A DNA stretch of 64,000 nt from an uncultured Phocaeicola sp. (lineage in GTDB: Bacteria > Bacteroidota > Bacteroidia > Bacteroidales > Bacteroidaceae). The notes beneath the pieces are model-generated. The model saw only the letters and a program-made list of their open reading frames with translations. It did not search any database and had not been told where the DNA came from. The position numbers and the translations under genes are program-made. Location of the stretch: positions 1 through 64,000 of the forward strand of contig CAPAOL010000014.1 in the NCBI GenBank assembly GCA_948579315.1, written 5' to 3'. Positions 1 through 7,362 of the stretch are shown here, piece by piece (position 1 is the stretch's first letter; every line of letters begins with the position of its first letter).

Positions 1-53
1 ATGATGCAAAAATAAGAATTTTAACGCAATCCCCCAAGAATTACAACTGAGCC
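1..53. repeat. End of a dispersed inverted-repeat element (enters from the left)
   Basis: Positions 31-53 match the terminal inverted repeat of the element at 14961-15742, reading inward from the GGCTCAG-type end. The match runs about 23 bases from the terminus and then diverges, and the rest of the element would lie left of the window. I infer a related insertion element or its remnant. No coding sequence is visible in these bases. Confidence 0.5.
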
Positions 54-140
54 ATATTTAGCATGATTTCAGTCTCCAAATAACCACTGCCAACAAAAAG
101 AAAACCCTCATAAGTACTTAACTTACAAGGGCTTTTGTTG

Positions 141-215
141 GGTGGAAGACCGGACTCGAACCGGCGACATTCAGAACCACAATCTGACGCTCTAACCAAC
201 TGAACTACATCCACC
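141..215 (-). tRNA. tRNA-His (GTG anticodon)
   Basis: Read on the minus strand, the gene folds as a complete cloverleaf: acceptor GTGGATG with CTTCCAC, a D arm, an anticodon stem TCAGA/TCTGA with loop TTGTGGT, and a T arm with TTCGAGT. The anticodon is GTG, which decodes His. A G precedes the acceptor stem opposite a C discriminator, the histidine-specific G-1 feature. CCA is not fully encoded. One U-U mismatch sits in the acceptor stem. Confidence 0.95.
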
Positions 216-240
216 ATGTCTGCGTTTCTCTAACGCGGTG

Positions 241-271
241 CAAAGATAGATATTATCTTTTAATCTCCAAA
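241..271 (-). promoter_or_regulatory. Promoter of tRNA-His
   Basis: Minus strand shows TATCTTTG at 248-241 and TTTG at 271-268 with 19 bp between them, matching the Bacteroides -7/-33 promoter. The -7 box lies 25 bases before the mature tRNA 5' end and the promoter overlaps the 3' end of the capA-like gene. Confidence 0.75.
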
Positions 272-1434
272 AGATTCTGCTGTTTTTTTTCAAAAAAAGT
301 ATATTCTTTTATTCCCTGATTGTGCTTGTTGAAAAGGGTTCGCGCCTCATTTATGAAGATTTTCAGAGAGTTACGTGCTTGTAAAGGAATTGAATCAATC
401 GGAAAATTGACGGGGAGTAATTGATGATTTTTTTTCCCGGACTGAATGGGGTGGGCTGTCCAGACTAAACTATACTCGCAATTATTGAGACGGACTGTGC
501 TGTCTTTTACTAATTCCATTCTTACCATCAGTCCACCATCGGTGCGGCGGGCGGACATATTGGAAATATAATTTCCCAGTGAATAGACTACGAGATGTTT
601 GTCGTTCGTCACGCTGTCTGTACGAACTTCGATGGGTTGAACTACGTGAGGATGGGAGCCGATGACATGATTTACTCCTTTTTGAATCAGCCAGTCAGCA
701 AGGAACTTCTGCTCTTTGTCCGGGAGCGACTGGTATTCGATTCCCCAATGCATACAAGCTATGATTGCGTCCGGTTTCATTGCTTTGCTCTCTTCAATAT
801 CTTTGGCGATAACTGTTGTATCAATATAGTTCACGATATTGGGAGGAGTAACGGGGATACCGTTTGTGCCATACGTATAGTTGAGCAGGGCGATGCGGAA
901 TCCGTTCTTTTCCAATAAAAGAGGATATTTCTTGTCGCGTTCTTCGGTGTTGATATACGTGCCGGCATGTGGAATTTTCAACGAGTCGATAAGTTGAATG
1001 GTACGCTCCAGTCCGGATTTGCCACGGTCGAGACTATGATTGTTGGCAGTCACTAAAACATTGAAACCTGCGTCATGAATTGCGGTCAGAAATTCGTCCG
1101 GTGCGCTGAATGCTGGATAACCTTTGTAGGGTTTGCCTCCTAACGTAACTTCCAGATTGGCGATAGCGAGATCGGCTCTCCTTATTTCTTCTTTAACGTA
1201 CGTAAAACAGGTGGAGTAATCGTAGCCGGTTGAGGTCCGTGCAGCGTTGATTTGTCCTTGATGTTGCATGAGGTCACCTACGAAAAGAAGTCGTAGGGTA
1301 TCAGTGGGGGAAATACTGTCGGTTGCGGAAAGGCTGTCCGACAAGGTATCGATGATAGAATCTCTCTTTGCCTGCGACCGGGAGGTGCAGGACAAAGAGA
1401 GAAGTAAAATCATTAGAAACAAGCTATGTCTCAT
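253..1434 (-). CDS. CapA family lipoprotein (metallophosphatase-like fold)
   Basis: The protein of 393 aa belongs to the CapA/PgsA family, metallophosphoesterase-like enzymes linked to capsule or poly-gamma-glutamate synthesis in other bacteria; the substrate here is unknown. A lipoprotein signal ends at the LSC box near residue 16. Family motifs are GDLMQHQ, NLEVTLGG, ANNHSLDRG and GSHPHVVQP, which supply the predicted metal ligands. The start was chosen because its ATG overlaps the folD stop as ATGA, and the residues upstream of it read through folD in another frame. Translation is therefore probably coupled to folD. The family is clear, the role only inferred. Confidence 0.88.
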   Translation of the reverse strand: MRHSLFLMILLLSLSCTSRSQAKRDSIIDTLSDSLSATDSISPTDTLRLLFVGDLMQHQGQINAARTSTGYDYSTCFTYVKEEIRRADLAIANLEVTLGGKPYKGYPAFSAPDEFLTAIHDAGFNVLVTANNHSLDRGKSGLERTIQLIDSLKIPHAGTYINTEERDKKYPLLLEKNGFRIALLNYTYGTNGIPVTPPNIVNYIDTTVIAKDIEESKAMKPDAIIACMHWGIEYQSLPDKEQKFLADWLIQKGVNHVIGSHPHVVQPIEVRTDSVTNDKHLVVYSLGNYISNMSARRTDGGLMVRMELVKDSTVRLNNCEYSLVWTAHPIQSGKKNHQLLPVNFPIDSIPLQARNSLKIFINEARTLFNKHNQGIKEYTFFEKKQQNLLEIKR

Positions 1435-2312
1435 TGATAAATGGCTTTCTTGCCAGCTAAGAGTGTATTTTTCATTAACGATACAATCGTCATCGGTCCA
1501 ACACCGCCCGGTACAGGAGTGATAAAAGAACATTTTGGGGCAACTTCGTCAAACTTCACGTCACCAGTCAGTTTGAAGCCTGATTTCTTGGTTGCATCCG
1601 GTACACGAGTAGTACCTACATCGATAACTACCGCACCTTCTTTCACCATTTCGGCTTTTACAAAGTTGGGTTGTCCCAGGGCAGCGATGATAATATCAGC
1701 TTCCTGGCATTCTTTTATCAGGTCTTTGCTGCGGCTGTGGCATACCGTCACCGTGGCGTCGCCCGGATAGGCTTTCTGCATCATCAGGGCAGCCATTGGT
1801 TTGCCGACGATATTGCTACGTCCGAGTACAACACATTTTTTGCCGGAAGTCTCTATTTTGTAACGTTTCAGCAATTCGAGGATACCGTTGGGAGTAGCGG
1901 ATACATAGCACGGAAGTCCGATGGACATGCGGCCTACGTTGATCGGGTGGAAGCCGTCTACATCTTTACGGTAATCTATTGTTTCGATTACTTTCTGTTC
2001 GGAGATATGTTTAGGTAAGGGAAGTTGTACGATAAAGCCGTCTACATCGTCGTCTTCATTCAGTTCGCGTACTTTGGCAAGCAGTTCTTCTTCAGTCACG
2101 TCACTTTCATAGCGGATGAGGGAGGACTTGAATCCACATACTTCACAGGCTTTTACTTTGGCAGCTACATACGTTTCGCTACCACCATCGTGTCCAACAA
2201 GAATAGCTGCCAGATGCGGGCGTTTTCCGCCACGAGCCACAATTTCGGCTACTTCGGCTGCAATCTCTTGTTTCACTTGTTCGGAAATGGCTTTTCCGTC
2301 TATCAGAGTCAT
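1431..2312 (-). CDS. folD: Bifunctional methylenetetrahydrofolate dehydrogenase / cyclohydrolase
   Basis: FolD interconverts 5,10-methylene-THF and 10-formyl-THF with NADP in the cytosol, supplying one-carbon units. The 293 aa length is typical. Visible signatures are YVAAKVKACE with the catalytic Lys, VQLPLPKH, the Rossmann segment GRSNIVGKP and the C-terminal PVPGGVGPMT. The start at MTLIDGKAI fits the family N-terminus; an upstream in-frame ATG would add ten residues unlike FolD and lies against the promoter. A promoter sits at 2340-2371. The stop codon overlaps the start of the capA-like gene, so the two form an operon. Confidence 0.96.
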   Translation of the reverse strand: MTLIDGKAISEQVKQEIAAEVAEIVARGGKRPHLAAILVGHDGGSETYVAAKVKACEVCGFKSSLIRYESDVTEEELLAKVRELNEDDDVDGFIVQLPLPKHISEQKVIETIDYRKDVDGFHPINVGRMSIGLPCYVSATPNGILELLKRYKIETSGKKCVVLGRSNIVGKPMAALMMQKAYPGDATVTVCHSRSKDLIKECQEADIIIAALGQPNFVKAEMVKEGAVVIDVGTTRVPDATKKSGFKLTGDVKFDEVAPKCSFITPVPGGVGPMTIVSLMKNTLLAGKKAIYQ

Positions 2313-2339
2313 ATTTTCAGAGTATTTATTGGTGATAGG

Positions 2340-2371
2340 CAAAAGTAAAATAAATAACTGAACTCTCCAAA
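2340..2371 (-). promoter_or_regulatory. Promoter of folD
   Basis: Minus strand carries TACTTTTG at 2347-2340 and TTTG at 2371-2368, spaced 20 bp, a full match to the Bacteroides vegetative consensus. The box lies about 28 bases before the chosen folD start. Confidence 0.7.
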
Positions 2372-2460
2372 AGGATTGGAATTTTTGTCAGGAGTTGAGC
2401 AGTATATTATCAGTCGGTTAGTGGAGAAACTACTTTCTACTGTAGGCTTCCGGATACAAA

Positions 2461-2552
2461 AAAGAGGCTGTCTAAAAAGTCGTCAGTAACTCTAACTTCC
2501 TTCCTGAAGGAGGAGAATGAGGATAGAACCGACTTTTTAGACAGCCTCTTTT
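2461..2552. repeat. Dispersed hairpin repeat, copy 1 (probable ffh terminator)
   Basis: Perfect 22-bp arms (2461-2482 and 2530-2551) flank a 47-base centre with its own small hairpin CTTCCTGAAGG. The arms end in AAAAGAGG/CCTCTTTT, so either strand would give a stem followed by T residues. A second copy lies at 26096-26193 with its centre in the opposite orientation. It sits downstream of ffh on the minus strand and probably ends that transcript. Confidence 0.8.
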
Positions 2553-2584
2553 GGGGTTATAATCAGTTTGGATCTATTGAATGA

Positions 2585-3907
2585 TTATCTTTTCATTTTA
2601 GGCATCATCTTACCCATCTTGCTGCTAGTTACCATTTTCATCATTTTGCGAGTCTGGTCGAACTGTTTCAGCAGGCGGTTTACTTCCTGAATAGTCGTTC
2701 CGCTACCTTTTGCGATACGTGTGCGACGTGATCCGTTCAGTATTTCCGGATTGGAACGTTCTGCCGGAGTCATGGAATAGATGATAGCTTCGATGCTTTT
2801 GAAAGCATTGTCGTCAATTTCAATATCTTTGATTGCCTTTCCTACTCCCGGAATCATGGAAGCAAGGTCTTTCAGATTACCCATTTTCTTGATTTGTGCA
2901 ATCTGGCTAAGGAAGTCATTGAAGTCGAATTGGTTCTTGGCAATTTTCTTCTGTAAACGTTTAGCCTCTTCTTCATCATATTGTTCCTGTGCGCGTTCTA
3001 CCAATGAAACGATGTCACCCATACCGAGAATACGGTCGGCCATACGGGCAGGGTGGAATTGGTCGATTGCTTCCAGCTTTTCACCTGTACCTACAAATTT
3101 GATCGGTTTGTTCACTACCGAACGGATAGAAAGAGCCGCACCACCGCGGGTATCACCATCAAGTTTGGTCAGTACCACACCGTTGAAGTCCAGACGTTCG
3201 TTAAATTCTTTAGCTGTGTTTACAGCGTCCTGACCGGTCATGGAGTCTACCACGAACAGAATTTCGTTCGGGTTGATTGCTTCTTTGATAGCGGCGATCT
3301 CGTTCATCATCTGTTCGTCTACTGCCAGACGTCCGGCTGTATCGACGATAACGAGGTCATATCCTTTGGCTTTAGCTTCCTGAATAGCGTGTTGTGCGAT
3401 TTCTACCGGATTCTTGCTGTCCAGTTCGCAGTACATCGGTACTTCGATTTGTTCTGCCAATACGCGCAACTGTTCGATAGCTGCCGGACGGTAAACGTCA
3501 CAAGCCACCAGTAATGGTTTACGGTTTTTCTTGGTTTTCAGCATCCGTGCCAACTTACCGGAGAAGGTGGTCTTACCCGAACCTTGCAAACCTGACATCA
3601 GGATAACTGCCGGACGGGCGTTGATATTGATTTCGGCTGTCTCTCCACCCATCAACTGCGTAAGCTCATCATGTACGATCTTCACCATCAACTGGCTTGG
3701 CTTCACAGCCGTAAGCACGTTCTGGCCAAGAGCTTTTTCTTTTACCGTATCCGTGAAATTCTTTGCCACCTTGTAGTTTACGTCGGCATCGAGAAGTGCT
3801 TTACGTACGTCTTTCAGCGTTTCCGCCACGTTGATTTCGGTGATTTTGCCTTCACCTTTCAGAATCTTGAATGACCGTTCTAGTCTTTCACTTAAATTAT
3901 CGAACAT
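2585..3907 (-). CDS. ffh: Signal recognition particle protein, SRP54 GTPase
   Basis: Ffh binds 4.5S RNA and signal peptides and docks with FtsY to deliver nascent membrane and secreted proteins. The 440 aa show the order N domain (1-85), G domain with GLQGSGKTT P-loop near residue 110, DTAGRL and TKLDGDTRGG, then the Met-rich M domain ending in a run of Met and Lys residues. Length is normal for Bacteroidota. A TACATTTG box is seen at 3995-3988, so it appears to be transcribed alone, with the hairpin repeat at 2461-2552 as terminator. Confidence 0.97.
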   Translation of the reverse strand: MFDNLSERLERSFKILKGEGKITEINVAETLKDVRKALLDADVNYKVAKNFTDTVKEKALGQNVLTAVKPSQLMVKIVHDELTQLMGGETAEININARPAVILMSGLQGSGKTTFSGKLARMLKTKKNRKPLLVACDVYRPAAIEQLRVLAEQIEVPMYCELDSKNPVEIAQHAIQEAKAKGYDLVIVDTAGRLAVDEQMMNEIAAIKEAINPNEILFVVDSMTGQDAVNTAKEFNERLDFNGVVLTKLDGDTRGGAALSIRSVVNKPIKFVGTGEKLEAIDQFHPARMADRILGMGDIVSLVERAQEQYDEEEAKRLQKKIAKNQFDFNDFLSQIAQIKKMGNLKDLASMIPGVGKAIKDIEIDDNAFKSIEAIIYSMTPAERSNPEILNGSRRTRIAKGSGTTIQEVNRLLKQFDQTRKMMKMVTSSKMGKMMPKMKR

Positions 3908-3987
3908 AGTTATTTAATTACGAATTACTAATTACAATTTACTTGGGCGAAAGAGGGACTTTTCCGTCTACTCTTTATTTGAGCTTG

Positions 3988-3995
3988 CAAATGTA
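3988..3995 (-). promoter_or_regulatory. Candidate -7 box of ffh
   Basis: TACATTTG on the minus strand, 81 bases before the ffh start. No clear TTTG at -33. Confidence 0.4.
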
Positions 3996-4011
3996 CAAAA
4001 ATCTCTTGTAT

Positions 4012-5334
4012 TTATATCTTTTTATTCTGCCATTTTGCTTTTTTGAGATAAATATAACTTGTTGTCAATAGCAAGCTATAATACACAATCTCAATCGTAA
4101 AGCAAATTTCGATCGGTGCTTTCAGCCACATTCCGATGAAAACGATATAGGATCCGTAGATGATGATTGTAATTGTTTCGAGCAACAAGGCTGCTTGTGT
4201 ATTTCCTGTTCCGGAGATTCCGTTGAACACCACATTGGCTACGGATGCGATAAGCATGGCGCAACAAATTACATATACTGAGGGGACGGATTCCATAATG
4301 AGCGCAGTTTCACTGGTGTAGATAGAGAGCAGGAATTGCGGAAAAAGTGCCGATAACGCTACCAATCCCAGCATGATGAAAAAGGAGAACCGTGCAATCT
4401 TATTAATAAGCGGTATTACGTGCTGGATGCCTCCTGCACCGATAGCATTGCTGACAAGACTATTGGTAGTCGTAGCCAGTGCATTGACCGGAATCAGCAA
4501 TACGATATAAATACTTCGGACGATATTGGCAATCGCCAGTTCCCGTTGTCCCAACCGTTCTACGGCTACGAAGAAAACAAACCAGGTAGCCATCGACAGG
4601 AAATATTGCAGCATGGTGAAGCTGGAAATACTAAGAATCCGCATCAGCAATGCAGGGTCGAATGTGCGCAGGCGGTTCATACCGTATTTCTTTAAATCGA
4701 CCGTGGCATACGTATAGATGACGAAAAAGAGAATGGAGGAGGCTTCTGCCAATACAGAAGCAATAGCAGCCCCTTTGATGCCCATTTCCGGCAAACCGAA
4801 CTTTCCGAAGATTAATGCATAGTCCAGTACGATATTGGTAAATGCCATAACAATAGCATTGATGGTTAGCACTTTAGTGCGTGTAATACCGATATACAAT
4901 GCCCGGAACATGACGTTGATGAAAGAGAAAAAGAATCCGTAAATACGCAAGTCTAGAAACTCCATTGTTCCTTCGTAGATGGATTCTGAAGAAACTAGCA
5001 AACGCATGATGTTTCCACCGAATGACTTGGTGAATCCAAATAGCAGCAGTGCCATCACGAACAGGAACATGACTCCCTGAATCATGACAGGACCGACATC
5101 TGAATGGCGTCCTTCGCCATTGCGTCGCGCTATGACAATCTGCGAACCGGTGCTGAATCCGAATGCGATGGTGAATATACATATATAAAATAACCCGCCC
5201 ATGGCCGATGCTCCAAGAGCTACCTCGCTCACGTGTCCGAGGAATGCTGTGTCGGTGACATTGATGACATTTTGTGCCAGCAAGCTTAGTAGTATCGGAT
5301 AACTGACACTCCAAATTTGTTTGTTGGTGTACAT
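4012..5334 (-). CDS. MATE family multidrug / cation efflux transporter
   Basis: The 440 aa protein has about twelve hydrophobic segments in two similar halves, the MatE layout of sodium- or proton-coupled exporters. N-terminal residues resemble NorM/DinF types, with the AFLGHVSEVALGA loop between the first helices. Substrate cannot be read from sequence. It stands alone between ffh and a sulfatase, with a TATCTTTG box at 5368-5361 just upstream. The start fits this promoter, giving a leader of about 20 bases. Confidence 0.9.
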   Translation of the reverse strand: MYTNKQIWSVSYPILLSLLAQNVINVTDTAFLGHVSEVALGASAMGGLFYICIFTIAFGFSTGSQIVIARRNGEGRHSDVGPVMIQGVMFLFVMALLLFGFTKSFGGNIMRLLVSSESIYEGTMEFLDLRIYGFFFSFINVMFRALYIGITRTKVLTINAIVMAFTNIVLDYALIFGKFGLPEMGIKGAAIASVLAEASSILFFVIYTYATVDLKKYGMNRLRTFDPALLMRILSISSFTMLQYFLSMATWFVFFVAVERLGQRELAIANIVRSIYIVLLIPVNALATTTNSLVSNAIGAGGIQHVIPLINKIARFSFFIMLGLVALSALFPQFLLSIYTSETALIMESVPSVYVICCAMLIASVANVVFNGISGTGNTQAALLLETITIIIYGSYIVFIGMWLKAPIEICFTIEIVYYSLLLTTSYIYLKKAKWQNKKI

Positions 5335-5360
5335 AATTAAGTGTTTAAGTTTACACTTTG

Positions 5361-5368
5361 CAAAGATA
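5361..5368 (-). promoter_or_regulatory. -7 box of the MATE gene
   Basis: TATCTTTG on the minus strand, 26 bases before the start codon. A TTTG at -33 is not evident. Confidence 0.5.
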
Positions 5369-5373
5369 GTGCT

Positions 5374-5562
5374 TTATTTCGATTCGGAAGTGATGGGGTA
5401 GATGAAAACTATTTCCGGACCTTCGGGAGTTTTATCGTTAGTTGATTCGGAATGAAGCATGTCTCCCTTACGGCTTAATATGAACCGGATGATTCGTGCT
5501 TGTCGGTGTTCTTGGGCTATACTAGTGCGCTGCTTGCTTGTAAGTTTGCCAGCGAAAGAACT
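5374..5562 (-). other. Open frame without a start codon, possible gene remnant
   Basis: The minus strand is open for about 63 codons up to a TAA at 5376-5374, with a normal-looking amino-acid mix including FAGKLTSKQRTS and EGPEIVFIYP. The same frame runs back through the sulfatase terminator hairpin to the sulfatase stop codon and offers no ATG until near its end. I do not recognise the product. It may be a decayed gene or chance; nothing else is seen between the MATE promoter and the terminator. Confidence 0.25.
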
Positions 5563-5602
5563 AAAAAGAGTGAAGATTTCTTTGTCGTCTTCACTCTTTT
5601 TT
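5563..5602. terminator. Terminator after the sulfatase gene
   Basis: Inverted repeat AAAAAGAGTGAAGA (5563-5576) with TCTTCACTCTTTTT (5588-5601) around an 11-base loop. On the minus strand the stem is followed by a T-rich end just past the sulfatase stop at 5608. Confidence 0.7.
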
Positions 5603-5607
5603 ATTAT

Positions 5608-7074
5608 TTATTTTCTTTTGAGTATTTCCCGAACTCCGGGACCTTCGTGGTTGGGGTAACCGGGAGTATGGTTTCTGCATCGTGGGTCAGCGTCTACTTT
5701 CAAGCTTCGGTAGTCATCTTTTGTGCGGGCGATGTAATCATCAAGCATAGCACGGTGTTCTGCCAGAACTTTACTGTATTTCGGATCTTTGGCGAGATTC
5801 TTGCGTTCTCCCGGATCTTTTTTCATATCATATAGTTCTTCTCCGTTGCCTTCCAGATAGTGCGTGTATTTGTATCTCGGTCCGCGTACCATACGTCCGG
5901 GGGTAACGACATATTCATATTCGCTGTGCCATTCGGAAACTACATAAGGGTGAGTCTTTTTCTGTTTCTCTCCTTTTAATGTAGGTGCGAGACTGATTCC
6001 CTGTTTTTCGACTGGAATGGAAATTCCTGCCAAATCGCAAAGGGTAGGCAAAAGATCCAGCGTAGGCTGTGTTAATAGTTGATCTACCGGTTTTTTCTGT
6101 TGTTTGATGCCGGGACCTGCAAAGATAAACGGAACGTTTGTCATTTCATCATAAAAACTGATATGCTTGGTTACCATGCGGTGCGAAGCCATTCCGTCGC
6201 CATGATCGGCCAGGATAACAACGATGGTGTTTCTTCCGGCAGGAGTGGAGTAAAGAGCTTTTAATACACTGTCTACTTGCTTGGACACCATTTTAGTATA
6301 GTGCTGGAAAGCGGCAATGTAGTGGCGGTAATTCTCTTCATTCCAATGAGATGCCTGTGTCATGCGGCGATGGCTGCAACAGATGTACTGCACCGGTTGG
6401 GGGATATTGTTCCAGTCTTCCACGTCGAAATTGGCTGGTAGTTCAGGAAGAGTTCCGTTGATGGGACGATCGGTGTGTATTCCTTCATTTGCTCCTACAA
6501 ATCCGCAAATGTTGTGAGGGTTCTGAAAATCGGCAATGCAGATGAAGGGTTCTTGGGGAGGATTGCTTAAATAAGCAACCGCGTCTTCGCAGGTTCCTAC
6601 ATCCAGAAAACTGTCGTTGTTAACGGGGAACTCCGGATCAGTGAATGGTTTGGCTACCGGTTCTTTGTGCTTGAATCCTCTTAATGACCCCATGTCGTGT
6701 GTTTTTCCGAAGTGTACGGCTTCGTAACCGTTTTCTGAGAAAAGGCTTCCTAATGTCGGTACATTTTCAGGAATACGTGTGTTGATAGGTTCGTTGGAGT
6801 TCGAACGCACATTTGTTTGATGAGGTGTCATGCCGCTCCATAAAGCTGCGCGTGAAGGTTGGCTGAGAGGGCAGCCCACATAAGCATTGGAGAAGATTAC
6901 TCCTCGTGAAGCGACTTCGTCAATAGGGAGGGTGCAGCCTTGTGTTTGCCCGTATGCTCCTACGACGCGTTGTGTCAGATGGTCGCACTGGATAATCAGG
7001 AAATTGGGCTTTTCTTGAGCTTGGGTTGCTATGCCGCACAGGGCTGATCCCATAAATGGATAAATAGTTTTCAT
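5608..7074 (-). CDS. Periplasmic sulfatase, serine-type active site
   Basis: This 488 aa alkaline-phosphatase-superfamily sulfatase hydrolyses a sulfate ester, probably on a host or dietary glycan; substrate unknown. A signal peptide ends near residue 20. The signature SQPSR (residues 71-75) carries the Ser that must be converted to formylglycine by an anaerobic maturase (anSME), not encoded here. Other motifs are the metal-binding DH near residue 31, FGKTHDMG and LADHGDGM. No SusC/D pair or glycosidase lies beside it, so it is an orphan sulfatase. A TACTTTTG box precedes it. Confidence 0.92.
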   Translation of the reverse strand: MKTIYPFMGSALCGIATQAQEKPNFLIIQCDHLTQRVVGAYGQTQGCTLPIDEVASRGVIFSNAYVGCPLSQPSRAALWSGMTPHQTNVRSNSNEPINTRIPENVPTLGSLFSENGYEAVHFGKTHDMGSLRGFKHKEPVAKPFTDPEFPVNNDSFLDVGTCEDAVAYLSNPPQEPFICIADFQNPHNICGFVGANEGIHTDRPINGTLPELPANFDVEDWNNIPQPVQYICCSHRRMTQASHWNEENYRHYIAAFQHYTKMVSKQVDSVLKALYSTPAGRNTIVVILADHGDGMASHRMVTKHISFYDEMTNVPFIFAGPGIKQQKKPVDQLLTQPTLDLLPTLCDLAGISIPVEKQGISLAPTLKGEKQKKTHPYVVSEWHSEYEYVVTPGRMVRGPRYKYTHYLEGNGEELYDMKKDPGERKNLAKDPKYSKVLAEHRAMLDDYIARTKDDYRSLKVDADPRCRNHTPGYPNHEGPGVREILKRK

Positions 7075-7109
7075 TACTGGCTAGAATTAAGTAATAGTTG
7101 ATTTTGAAA

Positions 7110-7117
7110 CAAAAGTA
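7110..7117 (-). promoter_or_regulatory. Candidate -7 box of the sulfatase gene
   Basis: TACTTTTG on the minus strand, 35 bases before the start codon; a TTTG lies 16 bp further upstream, slightly close for the usual spacing. Confidence 0.45.
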
Positions 7118-7281
7118 GGAAAAAAGGAAAACGCAAAAAAGGGTGAAGTCGTGGTTTTGGACGCAAATGAAAGTATTTTGTACAAAAATGTAATATGTGA
7201 TGGGGTATTAGGGGGGGGCTATTGTCGATGAATGTTAGCTGGTGAAAAATAAACGGCATGTGATAATTAATTAACCGGGTA

Positions 7282-7340
7282 GCTAAAAAAGAGAACGGTG
7301 AACAAACTGCAATTATCAGGACGCAGTTTGTTCACCGTTC
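7282..7340 (-). terminator. Terminator of rho
   Basis: Perfect 18-bp arms, 7293-7310 and 7323-7340, with a 12-base loop. On the minus strand the stem is followed by TCTTTTTTAG, a clear intrinsic terminator 22 bases after the rho stop. The stretch from here to the sulfatase promoter holds nothing else recognisable. Confidence 0.85.
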
Positions 7341-7362
7341 ATCATTTATCGTTTGCTGTTGA

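Noticed and set aside
595..918. Plus-strand frame over capA
   Set aside because: Lies wholly inside the well-supported CapA-family gene on the other strand; a shadow frame.
7074..7259. 61-codon minus-strand frame upstream of the sulfatase
   Set aside because: Runs across the sulfatase promoter box and is composed of Phe/Leu/Pro/His runs; no support as a gene.
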